A DNA stretch of 44,749 nucleotides, taken from positions 1-44,749 of IMG/VR virus record IMGVR_UViG_3300008448_000172; one strand, 5' to 3'. Shown here one piece after another: positions 35,702 through 43,220 of this stretch; the stretch's first letter is position 1; the number at the start of each line of letters is the position of its first letter. The stretch is from a virus. The notes under the pieces were generated by a model. The model was not told the origin of the DNA, did no database searches, and saw only the letters and a program-made list of their open reading frames with translations. Made by a program: the position numbers and the translations under genes.

Positions 35702-36409
35702 ATGAAGGTTTACATTAACAAATACAAAGATCATTGGATAAGTCCATATACAGTAATTGATCGCATTTTCTTCTGGACTGAATGGTCCAAGTGCAGTCGT
35801 GATCGTAGTGCTATTATTGATGATGCCAAATATGTCGAGCATCCTGAATGGGTAGATAAACTAGCAGACTTTTTAAATCCAATTTCTGTAGCTATTCAAT
35901 CGGTGTTAGATAAAATTGATCGCAAGATTGATTATGTTAAAATTGATCGTTGGGATACTTGGAGTATGGACAATACTTTAAGTCATATTGTTCTACCTAT
36001 GCTAAAACAACTAAAAGAAACTAAGCATGGTTCTCCCTATGTAGACGATGATGACGTACCAGAAGAATTAAGATCAACGTCTGCTCCTCCTAGAAAAAAT
36101 GAATGGGATACAGATGATAATCATTTTAAGCGTTGGGATTATGTTCTTGATGAGATGATCTTTGCCTTTGAGCATAAAGTTAGTGATGATTGGCAAGATA
36201 ATTTCCGTTCCGGTGAAATTGATATGATCTGGACACCCGTTGATGCGGATGGTAAAGAAGTACCAAAGGGAGAGCATAAATTTTATACGATGAAAGATGG
36301 ACCTAAGCACACATATGTTTGTGACTATGATGGAATAAAGGCGATCGAAGATCGTATGCAGAATGGTTTTAGACTTTTCGGAAAATACTATCAAGGATTG
36401 TGGGACTAG
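35702..36409 (+). CDS. Conserved phage protein of unknown function
   Basis: A protein of 235 residues that starts directly after the primase stop. It begins MKVYINKYKDHWISPYTVIDRIFFW and contains WDTWSMDNTLSHIVLPMLKQLKE, RWDYVLDEMIFAFEH and NGFRLFGKYYQGLWD. The pattern is familiar from many marine and other large phages as an uncharacterised protein; it is rich in Trp, Asp and His and has an acidic linker (YVDDDDVPEEL). No catalytic motif I can name, no membrane segment. A role in early metabolism is suggested only by position. Confidence 0.65.
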   Translation: MKVYINKYKDHWISPYTVIDRIFFWTEWSKCSRDRSAIIDDAKYVEHPEWVDKLADFLNPISVAIQSVLDKIDRKIDYVKIDRWDTWSMDNTLSHIVLPMLKQLKETKHGSPYVDDDDVPEELRSTSAPPRKNEWDTDDNHFKRWDYVLDEMIFAFEHKVSDDWQDNFRSGEIDMIWTPVDADGKEVPKGEHKFYTMKDGPKHTYVCDYDGIKAIEDRMQNGFRLFGKYYQGLWD

Positions 36410-36411
36410 AA

Positions 36412-36579
36412 ATGACGATAGAACAAGAAAGAGCGTTTAACGATTGGTGGAATAAGTACTATAAATCTTCCAGCGATATACAAATAAAAGAAGCTGCAAA
36501 AGAAGCTTGGATTGCGGCAGTAGAATACTCAGAAAATAAAAGTGATAGAAATTTTAGATGGGATGGTATTATTAAATGA
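36412..36579 (+). CDS. Small conserved-type phage protein
   Basis: A 55-residue protein starting with ATG at 36412, two bases after the previous stop, and ending with TGA that overlaps the thyX start (ATGA). The sequence is MTIEQERAFNDWWNKYY followed by an Ala/Glu-rich helix and a NFRWDGIIK end. The pattern of Trp/Tyr residues and the Ala-rich helix resemble small helical phage proteins. No known function. Tight coupling on both sides supports a real gene. Confidence 0.65.
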   Translation: MTIEQERAFNDWWNKYYKSSSDIQIKEAAKEAWIAAVEYSENKSDRNFRWDGIIK

Positions 36580-37244
36580 AAGTAAATTTGATTAGCTATT
36601 CCGAACCTGCAGGAACAATGCCGGCGGATATTGATAACATGCAAGACTTGGTGGCATATTGTGCAAGAGTTTCAAATCCATCAAACCAACTTAATACGGA
36701 AACTTCTGAAAAATTAATCAGATATCTAATTAAAAATCAGCACTGGTCTCCATTGGAAATGGTGAGTGTTTGTCTTGAGATAATAACCACACGAGATATT
36801 GCTAGACAAATGCTTAGACACAGAAGTTTTAGTTTTCAAGAGTTTAGCCAAAGATATGCAGACCCCGTACAGGAGTTAGAATTTGTAACTCGTGAAGCAA
36901 GATTGCAGGATACGAAAAATCGTCAGAACAGCATAGAGATGAATTTTTCTAATACTGAACATAGAGAAATCTCAAGGCTCTGGCAAGAAAAACAACAAGA
37001 AATTATCAGATTGGCCAAGGAAAATTACGTTTGGGCCATAAATAATGGTATAGCTAAAGAACAGGCCAGGGCTGTTCTGCCCGAAGGCCTTACTACTAGC
37101 CGACTGTATATGTCCGGAACTCTACGGAGCTGGATACATTATATACAACTTAGGTCGGAAAACGGAACACAAAAAGAACACGCGGAAATAGCAAAGGCTT
37201 GTGCCGAAGTCATTTCCTCTATTTTCCCAATGATTAAAGAGTAA
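36576..37244 (+). CDS. thyX: Flavin-dependent thymidylate synthase
   Basis: A protein of 222 residues, the usual ThyX length. ThyX makes dTMP from dUMP with FAD, NADPH and methylene-tetrahydrofolate. The signature RHRxxSxxExSxRY is perfect: RHRSFSFQEFSQRY at residues 81-94. Also typical are HWSPLEMVSVCLEI near the N-terminal half and ARAVLPEGLTTSRLYMSGTLRSWIHYIQLR, which holds the dUMP-binding and catalytic Ser/Arg residues. Together with NrdAB and dCMP deaminase downstream it makes a full route to dTTP for phage DNA. The start overlaps the small gene upstream by four bases. Confidence 0.95.
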   Translation: MKVNLISYSEPAGTMPADIDNMQDLVAYCARVSNPSNQLNTETSEKLIRYLIKNQHWSPLEMVSVCLEIITTRDIARQMLRHRSFSFQEFSQRYADPVQELEFVTREARLQDTKNRQNSIEMNFSNTEHREISRLWQEKQQEIIRLAKENYVWAINNGIAKEQARAVLPEGLTTSRLYMSGTLRSWIHYIQLRSENGTQKEHAEIAKACAEVISSIFPMIKE

Positions 37245-37250
37245 ACTATT

Positions 37251-37712
37251 ATGTGGATACTTAATTTCTTACCCGATTCTTTTCTGGTACTTGTAGTACA
37301 TGCAATCACGCTGTTAGGTATTATTGGTCTTACCGTCGGATTTTTCCTAGGGTTTATACCATTAATCAGAACATATTCTAAAACAATTAAAATCGCAAGC
37401 ACGGTTATTCTTCTAGCAGGTGTTTATCTGCAAGGGGGTCTTGATACTGAAATGGAATGGAGACAACGTGTTGCTGAGATGGAAGAAAAAGTTAAAGTTG
37501 TAGAAAAGAAAGTCGAAGTAACAAACACTAAAATTAAAACTAAAATTGTAACAGTCAATAAACTTATTGAGAAAAAGGGACAAAAGACTGTAGAATATAT
37601 CGATAGAGAAGTTGTAAAGTATGATAACAGTTGCGTCATTCCAAAAGAATTTGTAAGAGCTGTTAATGACGCTGCAGCAAAAGTAGACGTAAAAGAAGGA
37701 GAAGGACAATGA
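37251..37712 (+). CDS. Probable inner-membrane spanin (Rz-like)
   Basis: A protein of 153 residues. Two hydrophobic segments (about residues 8-34 and 42-60) come before a long charged coiled coil (65-115: EWRQRVAEMEEKVKVVEKKVEV, KIKTKIVTVNKLIEKKG). The end SCVIPKEFVRAVNDAA is typical of Rz-like proteins of marine phages. Inner-membrane spanins anchor in the inner membrane and cross the periplasm to a lipoprotein partner, fusing the membranes at lysis. The next gene, overlapping by four bases, encodes a short lipoprotein, as expected for a pair. Two membrane segments rather than one is unusual for Rz; the second may be the functional anchor. Confidence 0.6.
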   Translation: MWILNFLPDSFLVLVVHAITLLGIIGLTVGFFLGFIPLIRTYSKTIKIASTVILLAGVYLQGGLDTEMEWRQRVAEMEEKVKVVEKKVEVTNTKIKTKIVTVNKLIEKKGQKTVEYIDREVVKYDNSCVIPKEFVRAVNDAAAKVDVKEGEGQ

Positions 37713-37975
37713 ACAAAATTTTTCTATTTTTAACTTCTCTGTTTCTGGTTGGTTGCTCAACCACAGTACCTGTAGTTATGAAGTTCCCCGCAGCACCCGA
37801 AGAACTAAGACAACCGTGTCAGGATTTATCTGTCTTGAATGAGGAAGCAAAACTTAGTGATGTAGCGAAATCAGTTTCTTCAAATTATACACTTTATCAT
37901 AAATGTGCAAGCAAAGTAGATCTATGGAATGAATGGTATACTGAACAAAAGAAAAATTTCGAATCTTTAAAATAA
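37709..37975 (+). CDS. Probable outer-membrane spanin lipoprotein (Rz1-like)
   Basis: A protein of 88 residues with a classical lipoprotein signal: MNKIFLFLTSLFLVGC, lipobox LVGC with Cys16 as the lipidation site. The mature part starts STTVPVVMKFPAAPEELRQPC, Pro-rich as in Rz1-type proteins, then a short helix ending WNEWYTEQKKNFESLK. Two further Cys could form disulfides. It overlaps the coiled-coil gene upstream (ATGA). GAAGGA precedes the ATG. The pair is expected to act at lysis. No endolysin or clear holin is seen in the window. Confidence 0.7.
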   Translation: MNKIFLFLTSLFLVGCSTTVPVVMKFPAAPEELRQPCQDLSVLNEEAKLSDVAKSVSSNYTLYHKCASKVDLWNEWYTEQKKNFESLK

Positions 37976-37993
37976 TAATAACCGGAGTAAAGA

Positions 37994-39793
37994 ATGGCAG
38001 AAAATATGGTACATGGGATTGTTGTCGATTATTCTAGAGACACACTATTCGATGAGTTGGGTATTAAAAGACTAAAAGATAGTTACATGAAGGAAGAAGA
38101 ACAATCTCCTCAAGAAAGGTTTGCCTATGTTTCAAAAGCTTTCGGATCTAACAAAGACCATGCTCAGCGCCTTTACGATTACAGCTCTAGGCACTGGCTT
38201 TCTTATTCTACTCCTATTCTTTCTTTTGGGCGTAGTAAGCGTGGCCTTCCTATTAGTTGCTTTCTTCCCTATCTGGATGATAGCGCAGAAGGTCTTGTCA
38301 ACACACTTTCGGAAGTCAACTGGCTTTCGATGCTAGGTGGAGGAGTTGGAATTGGACTGGGTATTCGTTCTGCTGATGACAAGTCAGTTGGCATTATGCC
38401 TCATCTTCGAACGTATGATGCATCCTCGCTTGCGTATAGACAAGGTCGCACTCGTCGCGGCAGTTATGCTACATATCTTGACATTAACCATCCTGACATA
38501 TTACTTTATCTAGAGATGAGAAAGCCCACAGGCGATCCTAATATGCGGGCGTTGAATTTACATCACGGAATCAACATTACAGATGATTTCATGAATTTGG
38601 TAGAGAAGTGTATGATTGATTCTCAGGCAGATGATACCTGGGAATTGAGAGATCCTCATTCTGGAGAGGTTCGAGATACAATTTCTGCCAGAGAACTTTG
38701 GCAGCGCATTCTCGAAATTAGAATGATGACGGGTGAACCATATCTACATTTTATTGATACAAGTAACAGGCACATGCCAAAGTTCCAAAAAGAACTGGGA
38801 CTTAGTATTAGACAATCTAATTTGTGTTCTGAAATTATTTTACCTACAGATAAGAAACGTACTGCAGTTTGTTGCCTTTCGTCTGTTAATTTGGAGTATT
38901 ATGATGAGTGGAAAGATAACAAACTTTTTCTTCGGGACGTCGCGGAGATGCTGGATAACGTACTTCAGTATTTTATTGACAATGCTCCTGATGCTATTTC
39001 TAGAGCCAGGTTCTCTGCTGAGCAAGAGCGCAGCATTGGTGTGGGGGCTCTTGGCTTCCATGCTTATTTACAGAAGAATAATATTGCCTTCGAAAGCCCG
39101 ATGGCGATAGGAAGAAATAAACAAATCTTCAAACACATCAGGGGAAAATTAAATGAAGCGAATATTGCCTTGGCGAAAGAACGAGGTGAAGCTCCGGATG
39201 CTACAGGTACTGGTAACCGCTTCAGCCATCTCATGGCTATTGCACCCAATGCTAGCTCTTCTATCATCATGGGCAACACTAGCCCTAGCGTTGAACCTTA
39301 TCGAGCAAATGCATATAGACAAGATACGCTCAGCGGATCATCTTTAAATAAAAACAAGTATTTAGATTCAATTATTCGCAAAGAAGCAGAATCTCATAAG
39401 GATGGTTGGTATGAGGAAGTCTGGTCAAGTATTATCGCAAATGATGGTTCGGTGCAACATCTAGAATGGATGGATGGATGGACAAAAGATGTATTCAAAA
39501 CATCTATGGAAATAGATCAGCGCTGGATCATTGAACACGCTGCAAATAGACAGGAATATATAGATCAAGCACAATCTATTAATCTTTTCTTCAGACCAGA
39601 TGCAAACGTAAAATATCTACATGCAGTACATTTTATGGCATGGAAGTTAGGTCTAAAAACTCTTTACTATTGCCGCTCCGAAAAGATTGGTAAAGCGGAT
39701 AAAGTATCAAAGAGAATTGAAAGAGAAGTCATTAAAGAAATTGATATGAAAGCTATGATCGAAGGAGATGCTTGTTTAGCCTGCGAGGGATAA
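37994..39793 (+). CDS. nrdA: Ribonucleotide reductase large subunit (class I), short form
   Basis: A protein of 599 residues. It reduces ribonucleotides to deoxyribonucleotides with NrdB. Active-site residues are visible: C89 (PISCF, the E. coli C225 position), C278 and E280 in NLCSEI with N276, and C293 in AVCCLSSVNL (the C462 position). A Cys pair at the very end (ACLACEG) is the redox tail that reloads the site. E. coli NrdA is about 760 residues; here the N-terminal ATP-cone is missing, so dATP shut-off through that site is not expected. GGAG precedes the start. It opens a cluster that ends with nrdB, with three other genes in between. Confidence 0.93.
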   Translation: MAENMVHGIVVDYSRDTLFDELGIKRLKDSYMKEEEQSPQERFAYVSKAFGSNKDHAQRLYDYSSRHWLSYSTPILSFGRSKRGLPISCFLPYLDDSAEGLVNTLSEVNWLSMLGGGVGIGLGIRSADDKSVGIMPHLRTYDASSLAYRQGRTRRGSYATYLDINHPDILLYLEMRKPTGDPNMRALNLHHGINITDDFMNLVEKCMIDSQADDTWELRDPHSGEVRDTISARELWQRILEIRMMTGEPYLHFIDTSNRHMPKFQKELGLSIRQSNLCSEIILPTDKKRTAVCCLSSVNLEYYDEWKDNKLFLRDVAEMLDNVLQYFIDNAPDAISRARFSAEQERSIGVGALGFHAYLQKNNIAFESPMAIGRNKQIFKHIRGKLNEANIALAKERGEAPDATGTGNRFSHLMAIAPNASSSIIMGNTSPSVEPYRANAYRQDTLSGSSLNKNKYLDSIIRKEAESHKDGWYEEVWSSIIANDGSVQHLEWMDGWTKDVFKTSMEIDQRWIIEHAANRQEYIDQAQSINLFFRPDANVKYLHAVHFMAWKLGLKTLYYCRSEKIGKADKVSKRIEREVIKEIDMKAMIEGDACLACEG

Positions 39794-39794
39794 A

Positions 39795-40433
39795 ATGAAA
39801 GGCACCATAGCCTTATTTTTAAATCATCCAAAGTGTTCTGTACAATCAGGCAATGGTATTATCAAGGCATTAGATCCTTATTATCATTTTAAGATTTTTA
39901 CAAAGCATGATATAGAAAGTAAATTCTTTGATGATGTGGATATGGTTTGCTTTCCTGGGGGAGTCGGTGACATGACTTCCTTCTCGTCTATGCATCCTGA
40001 GACAAAGAAACTAGTTAGAAACTATGTTAGACGAGGCGGAAAGTATCTTGGTATTTGCATGGGTGCCTATTGGGCAGATTCAAAGTTTTTTAATATTCTT
40101 GATGATGTGAGAGTGGTACAATATATTAAACAACCCAATGTAAATACCAGGAGACCTCATGCAAAGGCAATGCCGGTAACATGGCGAGGTGTTGAAGATA
40201 AAATATTCTTTTTTGATGGTTGTACCTACGTAGGAAATAAGTTTAAAACCATTGCTAAGTATGAAACAGGCCACCCAATGGCTATTATACAAAACAATGT
40301 TGGTCTAATAGCATGTCATCTTGAAAGTGAAAAATATTGGTATGATGATTATTCTTGGATGCCGAAACACTGGCATAATTACAGACATCAAAAATTATTA
40401 GTTGATTTTGTAGATACACTATACAGGAGTTAG
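39795..40433 (+). CDS. Glutamine amidotransferase-like protein (class I fold)
   Basis: A protein of 212 residues with the class I GATase/DJ-1-like fold, closest in feel to the biotin-protein-ligase N-terminal type. The nucleophile elbow is GICMGAYWAD with C88. A second site AIIQNNVGLIACHLESEKYW supplies H175 and E177. CFPGGVGDMTSF is the usual strand-turn before the active site. It starts one base after the nrdA stop and precedes a membrane protein and an Fe-S carrier in the nrd cluster. The substrate is unknown: true glutamine hydrolysis, peptide or other amide chemistry are all possible. Confidence 0.7.
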   Translation: MKGTIALFLNHPKCSVQSGNGIIKALDPYYHFKIFTKHDIESKFFDDVDMVCFPGGVGDMTSFSSMHPETKKLVRNYVRRGGKYLGICMGAYWADSKFFNILDDVRVVQYIKQPNVNTRRPHAKAMPVTWRGVEDKIFFFDGCTYVGNKFKTIAKYETGHPMAIIQNNVGLIACHLESEKYWYDDYSWMPKHWHNYRHQKLLVDFVDTLYRS

Positions 40434-40434
40434 A

Positions 40435-40623
40435 ATGGTGGGTGAAATTTTAGTATGGGGATTCTTTTCTGCTTTTGGTTGGATGGCGGCAAATTGGACA
40501 GCTGATAAAATTATACCAGAAAAACCTAAGCAGGAGGTTCAAGTTTGTACTGCCTGGGAGGAAAAAGATAATGGTGATGGTACAAGAACAAGATCAAGAA
40601 CCTGCAATTTTTTAAAGGAGTAG
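40435..40623 (+). CDS. Small membrane protein
   Basis: A protein of 62 residues. Residues 4-22 (EILVWGFFSAFGWMAANWTA) are a hydrophobic segment with Trp/Phe/Gly/Ala, the rest a soluble tail with two Cys (QVCTAWEEKDNGDGTRTRSRTCNF). CAGGAG precedes the start. It lies one base after the amidotransferase stop. Small proteins with one membrane helix and a hydrophilic tail are frequent in marine T4-like phages; function unknown. Confidence 0.6.
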   Translation: MVGEILVWGFFSAFGWMAANWTADKIIPEKPKQEVQVCTAWEEKDNGDGTRTRSRTCNFLKE

Positions 40624-40628
40624 CATGA

Positions 40629-40955
40629 ATGCTTAGTATTTCAGAATCAGCTACCAAAAAAATTAAAGAAATAATTGACGAAGAGAGCAACCCGGATTTA
40701 AAATTAAGAATATTTGTGCAGGGTGGCGGTTGCTCAGGATTTCAATATGGGTTTACCTTAGATGAAAAAACTGAAGAGGATGATTTTTCTTTTGAGAAAA
40801 ACGGAGTACAAGTGTTAGTAGATTCTATAAGTATGCAGTATTTGAATGAAGCGGAAATAGATTATGAAAAGACTTTGACTTCTGCAGAATTTAAAATTAA
40901 AAATCCAAACGTAAAGGCAACCTGCGGTTGCGGGTCAAGTTTCACTATAGATTAA
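40629..40955 (+). CDS. A-type iron-sulfur cluster carrier (IscA/ErpA/HesB family)
   Basis: A protein of 108 residues, normal for this family, which carries Fe-S clusters to target enzymes. The three ligand Cys are in place: C35 in [11 protein letters not shown], and C99 and C101 in [21 protein letters not shown] and [25 protein letters not shown] are the typical core. An ATG at 40625 reads ATG-AAT-GCT-TAG and closes at once, so the start is ATG 40629, 8 bases after AAGGAG. It sits between nrdA and nrdB. Class I reductase is not an Fe-S enzyme, so the client is not obvious: host Fe-S proteins or iron supply to NrdB are options. Confidence 0.9.
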   Translation: MLSISESATKKIKEIIDEESNPDLKLRIFVQGGGCSGFQYGFTLDEKTEEDDFSFEKNGVQVLVDSISMQYLNEAEIDYEKTLTSAEFKIKNPNVKATCGCGSSFTID

Positions 40956-40994
40956 GAAACGGAAAAATCTCATGTTAGAACCATAATCTAAAGG

Positions 40995-41022
40995 TAGACT
41001 TAACCCTCACTGGAATTATAAT
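40995..41022 (+). promoter_or_regulatory. Candidate sigma70-type promoter ahead of nrdB
   Basis: TAGACT (40995-41000, 4 of 6 matches to TTGACA), a 16-base spacer, and an exact TATAAT (41017-41022). It lies in the 86-base gap before nrdB, one of the longest gaps in the metabolic region. A short stem TTAGA/TCTAA (40975-40979 and 40987-40991) lies just upstream. The gap could otherwise be only a spacer. Confidence 0.45.
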
Positions 41023-41041
41023 AGAAAGGCAAAACCGTAAA

Positions 41042-42037
41042 ATGAATGAAGCTCACAAAAAATTAAAACTTACAGATGAAAGATCATATTTTAAGCCCTT
41101 TAAATATCCTCAATTCTATGATGCCTGGCTAAAACATGAACAAAGCCATTGGCTGCATACAGAAGTCCCTATGTTAGAAGATGTAAAGGATTGGAAGAAA
41201 AAATTAACAGATGCAGAAAAACAATTTTTAACTAATATTTTTAGATTTTTTACTCAGGGCGATGTTGATGTTGCCGGAGGATATGTAAAGAACTATCTTC
41301 CTCACTTCCCACAACCTGAAGTAAGAATGATGTTAGCAGGATTTGCAGCAAGAGAAGCATTACATATTGCCGCATATTCTCATTTAATTGAAACACTTGG
41401 CATGCCCGAGTCTACGTATAATGATTTTTTAGAATATCAGGAGATGAGAGATAAACATGATTACGTTCTTGGTATTAGCTCACAGAATGGCGATGCTGCT
41501 AGTACTGCTACTCATATTGCAGTATTCAGTGCTTTCACCGAAGGGATGCAATTATTCAGTTCCTTTATCATGTTACTTAACTTTCCTAGACATGGAAAGA
41601 TGAAGGGCATGGGGCAGATTGTTACCTGGTCTATTGTGGATGAAACACAGCACGCCGAGGCAATGATTAAGCTATTCCGAACATATATAGAAGAAAACAA
41701 GGAGATCTGGAACGATGAGCTTAAAGGGAAGATTTACACGATTGCGGAGAAGATGGTGGATCTTGAAGATAAGTTTATTGAACTTGCTTTTCGATCTGGC
41801 GCAATCGAAGGTTTAACTGAAAATGAAGTAAAAGAATATATTCGTTATATTGCGGATAGACGTCTTATTAGTTTAGGATTAAAAGGTATCTTTAAACGTA
41901 AAAAGAATCCTTTACCCTGGGTTGAGGAAATGATCAACGCACCAACGCATACTAACTTCTTTGAAAACAGAGCGACAGATTATGCTAAAGGTGCACTAAG
42001 TGGAAATTGGAATGATGTATGGGGCAAGGCGGCGTGA
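41042..42037 (+). CDS. nrdB: Ribonucleotide reductase small subunit (class I, tyrosyl radical type)
   Basis: A protein of 331 residues holding the di-metal radical site that starts each NrdA turnover. Ligands aligned with E. coli NrdB: D74 (D84), E105 and H108 in REALHIAAYS (E115, H118), E167 in FTEGMQLF (E204), E201 and H204 in DETQHAEAM (E238, H241). Tyr112 is at the radical position (Y122), so this looks like a tyrosyl-radical enzyme and not a Tyr-less variant. The end GNWNDVWGKAA has the aromatic tail expected to dock on NrdA. GAAAGG precedes the ATG. The next gene overlaps the 3' end. Confidence 0.95.
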   Translation: MNEAHKKLKLTDERSYFKPFKYPQFYDAWLKHEQSHWLHTEVPMLEDVKDWKKKLTDAEKQFLTNIFRFFTQGDVDVAGGYVKNYLPHFPQPEVRMMLAGFAAREALHIAAYSHLIETLGMPESTYNDFLEYQEMRDKHDYVLGISSQNGDAASTATHIAVFSAFTEGMQLFSSFIMLLNFPRHGKMKGMGQIVTWSIVDETQHAEAMIKLFRTYIEENKEIWNDELKGKIYTIAEKMVDLEDKFIELAFRSGAIEGLTENEVKEYIRYIADRRLISLGLKGIFKRKKNPLPWVEEMINAPTHTNFFENRATDYAKGALSGNWNDVWGKAA

Positions 42038-42213
42038 AGGAAGTGCCTATTCATTTTGTGGATAGGCGCAGACAAATTTGTACTTCATGTGAGCATTTGA
42101 CTACCATTATTGGAGTTAAAAGTTGTAATGTATGCGGATGTGCTATCTGGGCTAAAACTATGCTCAGGGGCACATCTTGCCCAGAAGGAAAATGGAATGC
42201 CGAACAGGATTGA
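42034..42213 (+). CDS. Small zinc-ribbon protein
   Basis: About 60 residues. The start is uncertain: GTG 42034 overlaps the nrdB stop (GTGA); an ATG at 42019 in the same frame lies inside nrdB. The protein has two Cys pairs: ICTSCEH and CNVCGCAIWAKT, then a final TSCPEGKW, a pattern found in small phage and bacterial zinc-ribbon proteins. The C-x-C-P-x-G-K-W ending is typical of this group. It overlaps the dCMP deaminase gene by 17 bases. It probably binds zinc; a nucleic-acid or protein partner is unknown. Confidence 0.7.
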   Translation: MKEVPIHFVDRRRQICTSCEHLTTIIGVKSCNVCGCAIWAKTMLRGTSCPEGKWNAEQD

Positions 42214-42628
42214 TTATGCACATATGAAAACGGCAGAGAACTATGCCGAACTATCATATGCAAGAAGATTGAAGGTAGGTGCAATCGTAACCAAAGATGA
42301 TAGAGTAATATCTATTGGTTATAATGGCACACCGAAAGGATGGGACAATAATTGCGAGGATGAGATTCGCACACCATCATTCTTAGAAAAACAACTAAAA
42401 ACCAAACCTGAAGTAATACATGCAGAAGCCAATGCTATCGCAAAACTAGCAAGAAGTAAGGAATCTGGAGAAAATGCGTCGATGTACATTACCCATGCTC
42501 CTTGCTTCGATTGTGCAAAGCTTATATATACTGCAGGCATTAAGAAAGTTTTTTATCGTGAACACTATAGAAGTGAGCAAGGTATAAAATTTTTACATAA
42601 ATGTGGAATAGAAGTGGAGAAAATATGA
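42197..42628 (+). CDS. dCMP deaminase
   Basis: A protein of 143 residues from ATG 42197, with AAGGA 7 bases upstream. It converts dCMP to dUMP, which feeds ThyX. The zinc site is complete: HAE at 75-77 (H75, E77 in VIHAEANAIAKLA) and PCFDC with C103 and C106. KVGAIVTKDDRVISIGYNGTPKGWDN is the typical N-terminal strand and loop of deoxycytidylate deaminases. The frame extends further upstream without an ATG, but the preceding part overlaps the zinc-ribbon gene. The end overlaps the next start (ATGA). Confidence 0.9.
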   Translation: MPNRIDYAHMKTAENYAELSYARRLKVGAIVTKDDRVISIGYNGTPKGWDNNCEDEIRTPSFLEKQLKTKPEVIHAEANAIAKLARSKESGENASMYITHAPCFDCAKLIYTAGIKKVFYREHYRSEQGIKFLHKCGIEVEKI

Positions 42629-43104
42629 AAACAGGATTTACGTGTTCTACGTTCGATCTCTTCCATGCCGGGCATATTGTTATGCTTGAGGAGGCGAAAC
42701 GACAGTGTGATTATTTAATTGTAGGTATTCAAATTGATCCTACTCTAGATAGATCAACAAAAAACAAACCGGTGCAATCTATAATTGAAAGACAACTTCA
42801 AGTAAAAGCCTGTAAATATGTAGATGAGGTTATTCTATATAGTACAGAAAAAGAACTAGAAGATATACTGATGACCTTACCTATTAATGTTAGAATCTTA
42901 GGTGAGGAGTATATGGACAAAGAATTTACAGGAAAAGATATTTGTCTGAAGCGAGGGATTAAACTGCACTATAATAAGAGAGATCATTATTTTAGCTCTA
43001 CAGACCTTCGTAAGCGGGTGTTTGAGGCTGAGGCAAAAAGAAAGGGAATTTCATGGCAAGAAAACACTACGAGTGCTTCGAATGTGACGCAGTCTTCAAG
43101 ATAA
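42625..43104 (+). CDS. Cytidylyltransferase-like protein (glycerol-3-phosphate type)
   Basis: A protein of 159 residues from ATG 42625, which overlaps the dCMP deaminase stop and has GGAGA upstream. Signature motifs: TFDLFHAGH with HAGH at 14-17, and YFSSTDLRKRV with SSTDLR at 124-129, the ISSTxLR counterpart. The domain size and the TCSTFDLFHAGH start match glycerol-3-phosphate and related cytidylyltransferases that make CDP-activated alcohols. It differs from the larger protein at 1771, which uses the same fold. A role in surface-sugar or lipid precursor synthesis is possible; the phage substrate is unknown. Confidence 0.8.
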   Translation: MKTGFTCSTFDLFHAGHIVMLEEAKRQCDYLIVGIQIDPTLDRSTKNKPVQSIIERQLQVKACKYVDEVILYSTEKELEDILMTLPINVRILGEEYMDKEFTGKDICLKRGIKLHYNKRDHYFSSTDLRKRVFEAEAKRKGISWQENTTSASNVTQSSR

Positions 43105-43220
43105 ATCATGACCTAGACGAAAATTACTATAAAGTAATACACTGTCCTTTCTGTGGTACGGAGATGGATGGAGAGGATGATCGTTACGAAGAAGAAGGGT
43201 ATGACGAAGACTTGTCCTAA
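43053..43220 (+). CDS. Small zinc-finger-type phage protein
   Basis: A 55-residue protein overlapping its neighbours on both sides (52 bases with the gene before and 20 bases with the gene after). It reads MARKHYECFECDAVFKINHD, then VIHCPFCGTEMDG and an acidic tail. Two Cys pairs (C8/C11 and C31/C34) form a zinc ribbon. AAGGG lies about 8 bases upstream. The MxxKHYECxECxAxFxIxHDLD pattern is one I recognise as recurring in marine T4-like phages, which supports a real gene. Function unknown, possibly nucleic-acid binding. Confidence 0.75.
   Translation: MARKHYECFECDAVFKINHDLDENYYKVIHCPFCGTEMDGEDDRYEEEGYDEDLS

Noticed and set aside
38121-38336. Hydrophobic + strand frame inside nrdA that looks like a membrane protein
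   Set aside because: It lies wholly inside the strongly conserved NrdA sequence in another frame and has no ribosome-binding site.
40625-40636. ATG-AAT-GCT-TAG mini-frame at the Fe-S carrier start as a regulatory leader
   Set aside because: Only three codons and overlapping the true start; likely an accident of ATGAATG.
42019-42033. ATG at 42019 as start of the zinc-ribbon gene
   Set aside because: It is inside the nrdB coding end and has no ribosome-binding site; the GTG overlapping the nrdB stop is preferred, though not proven.
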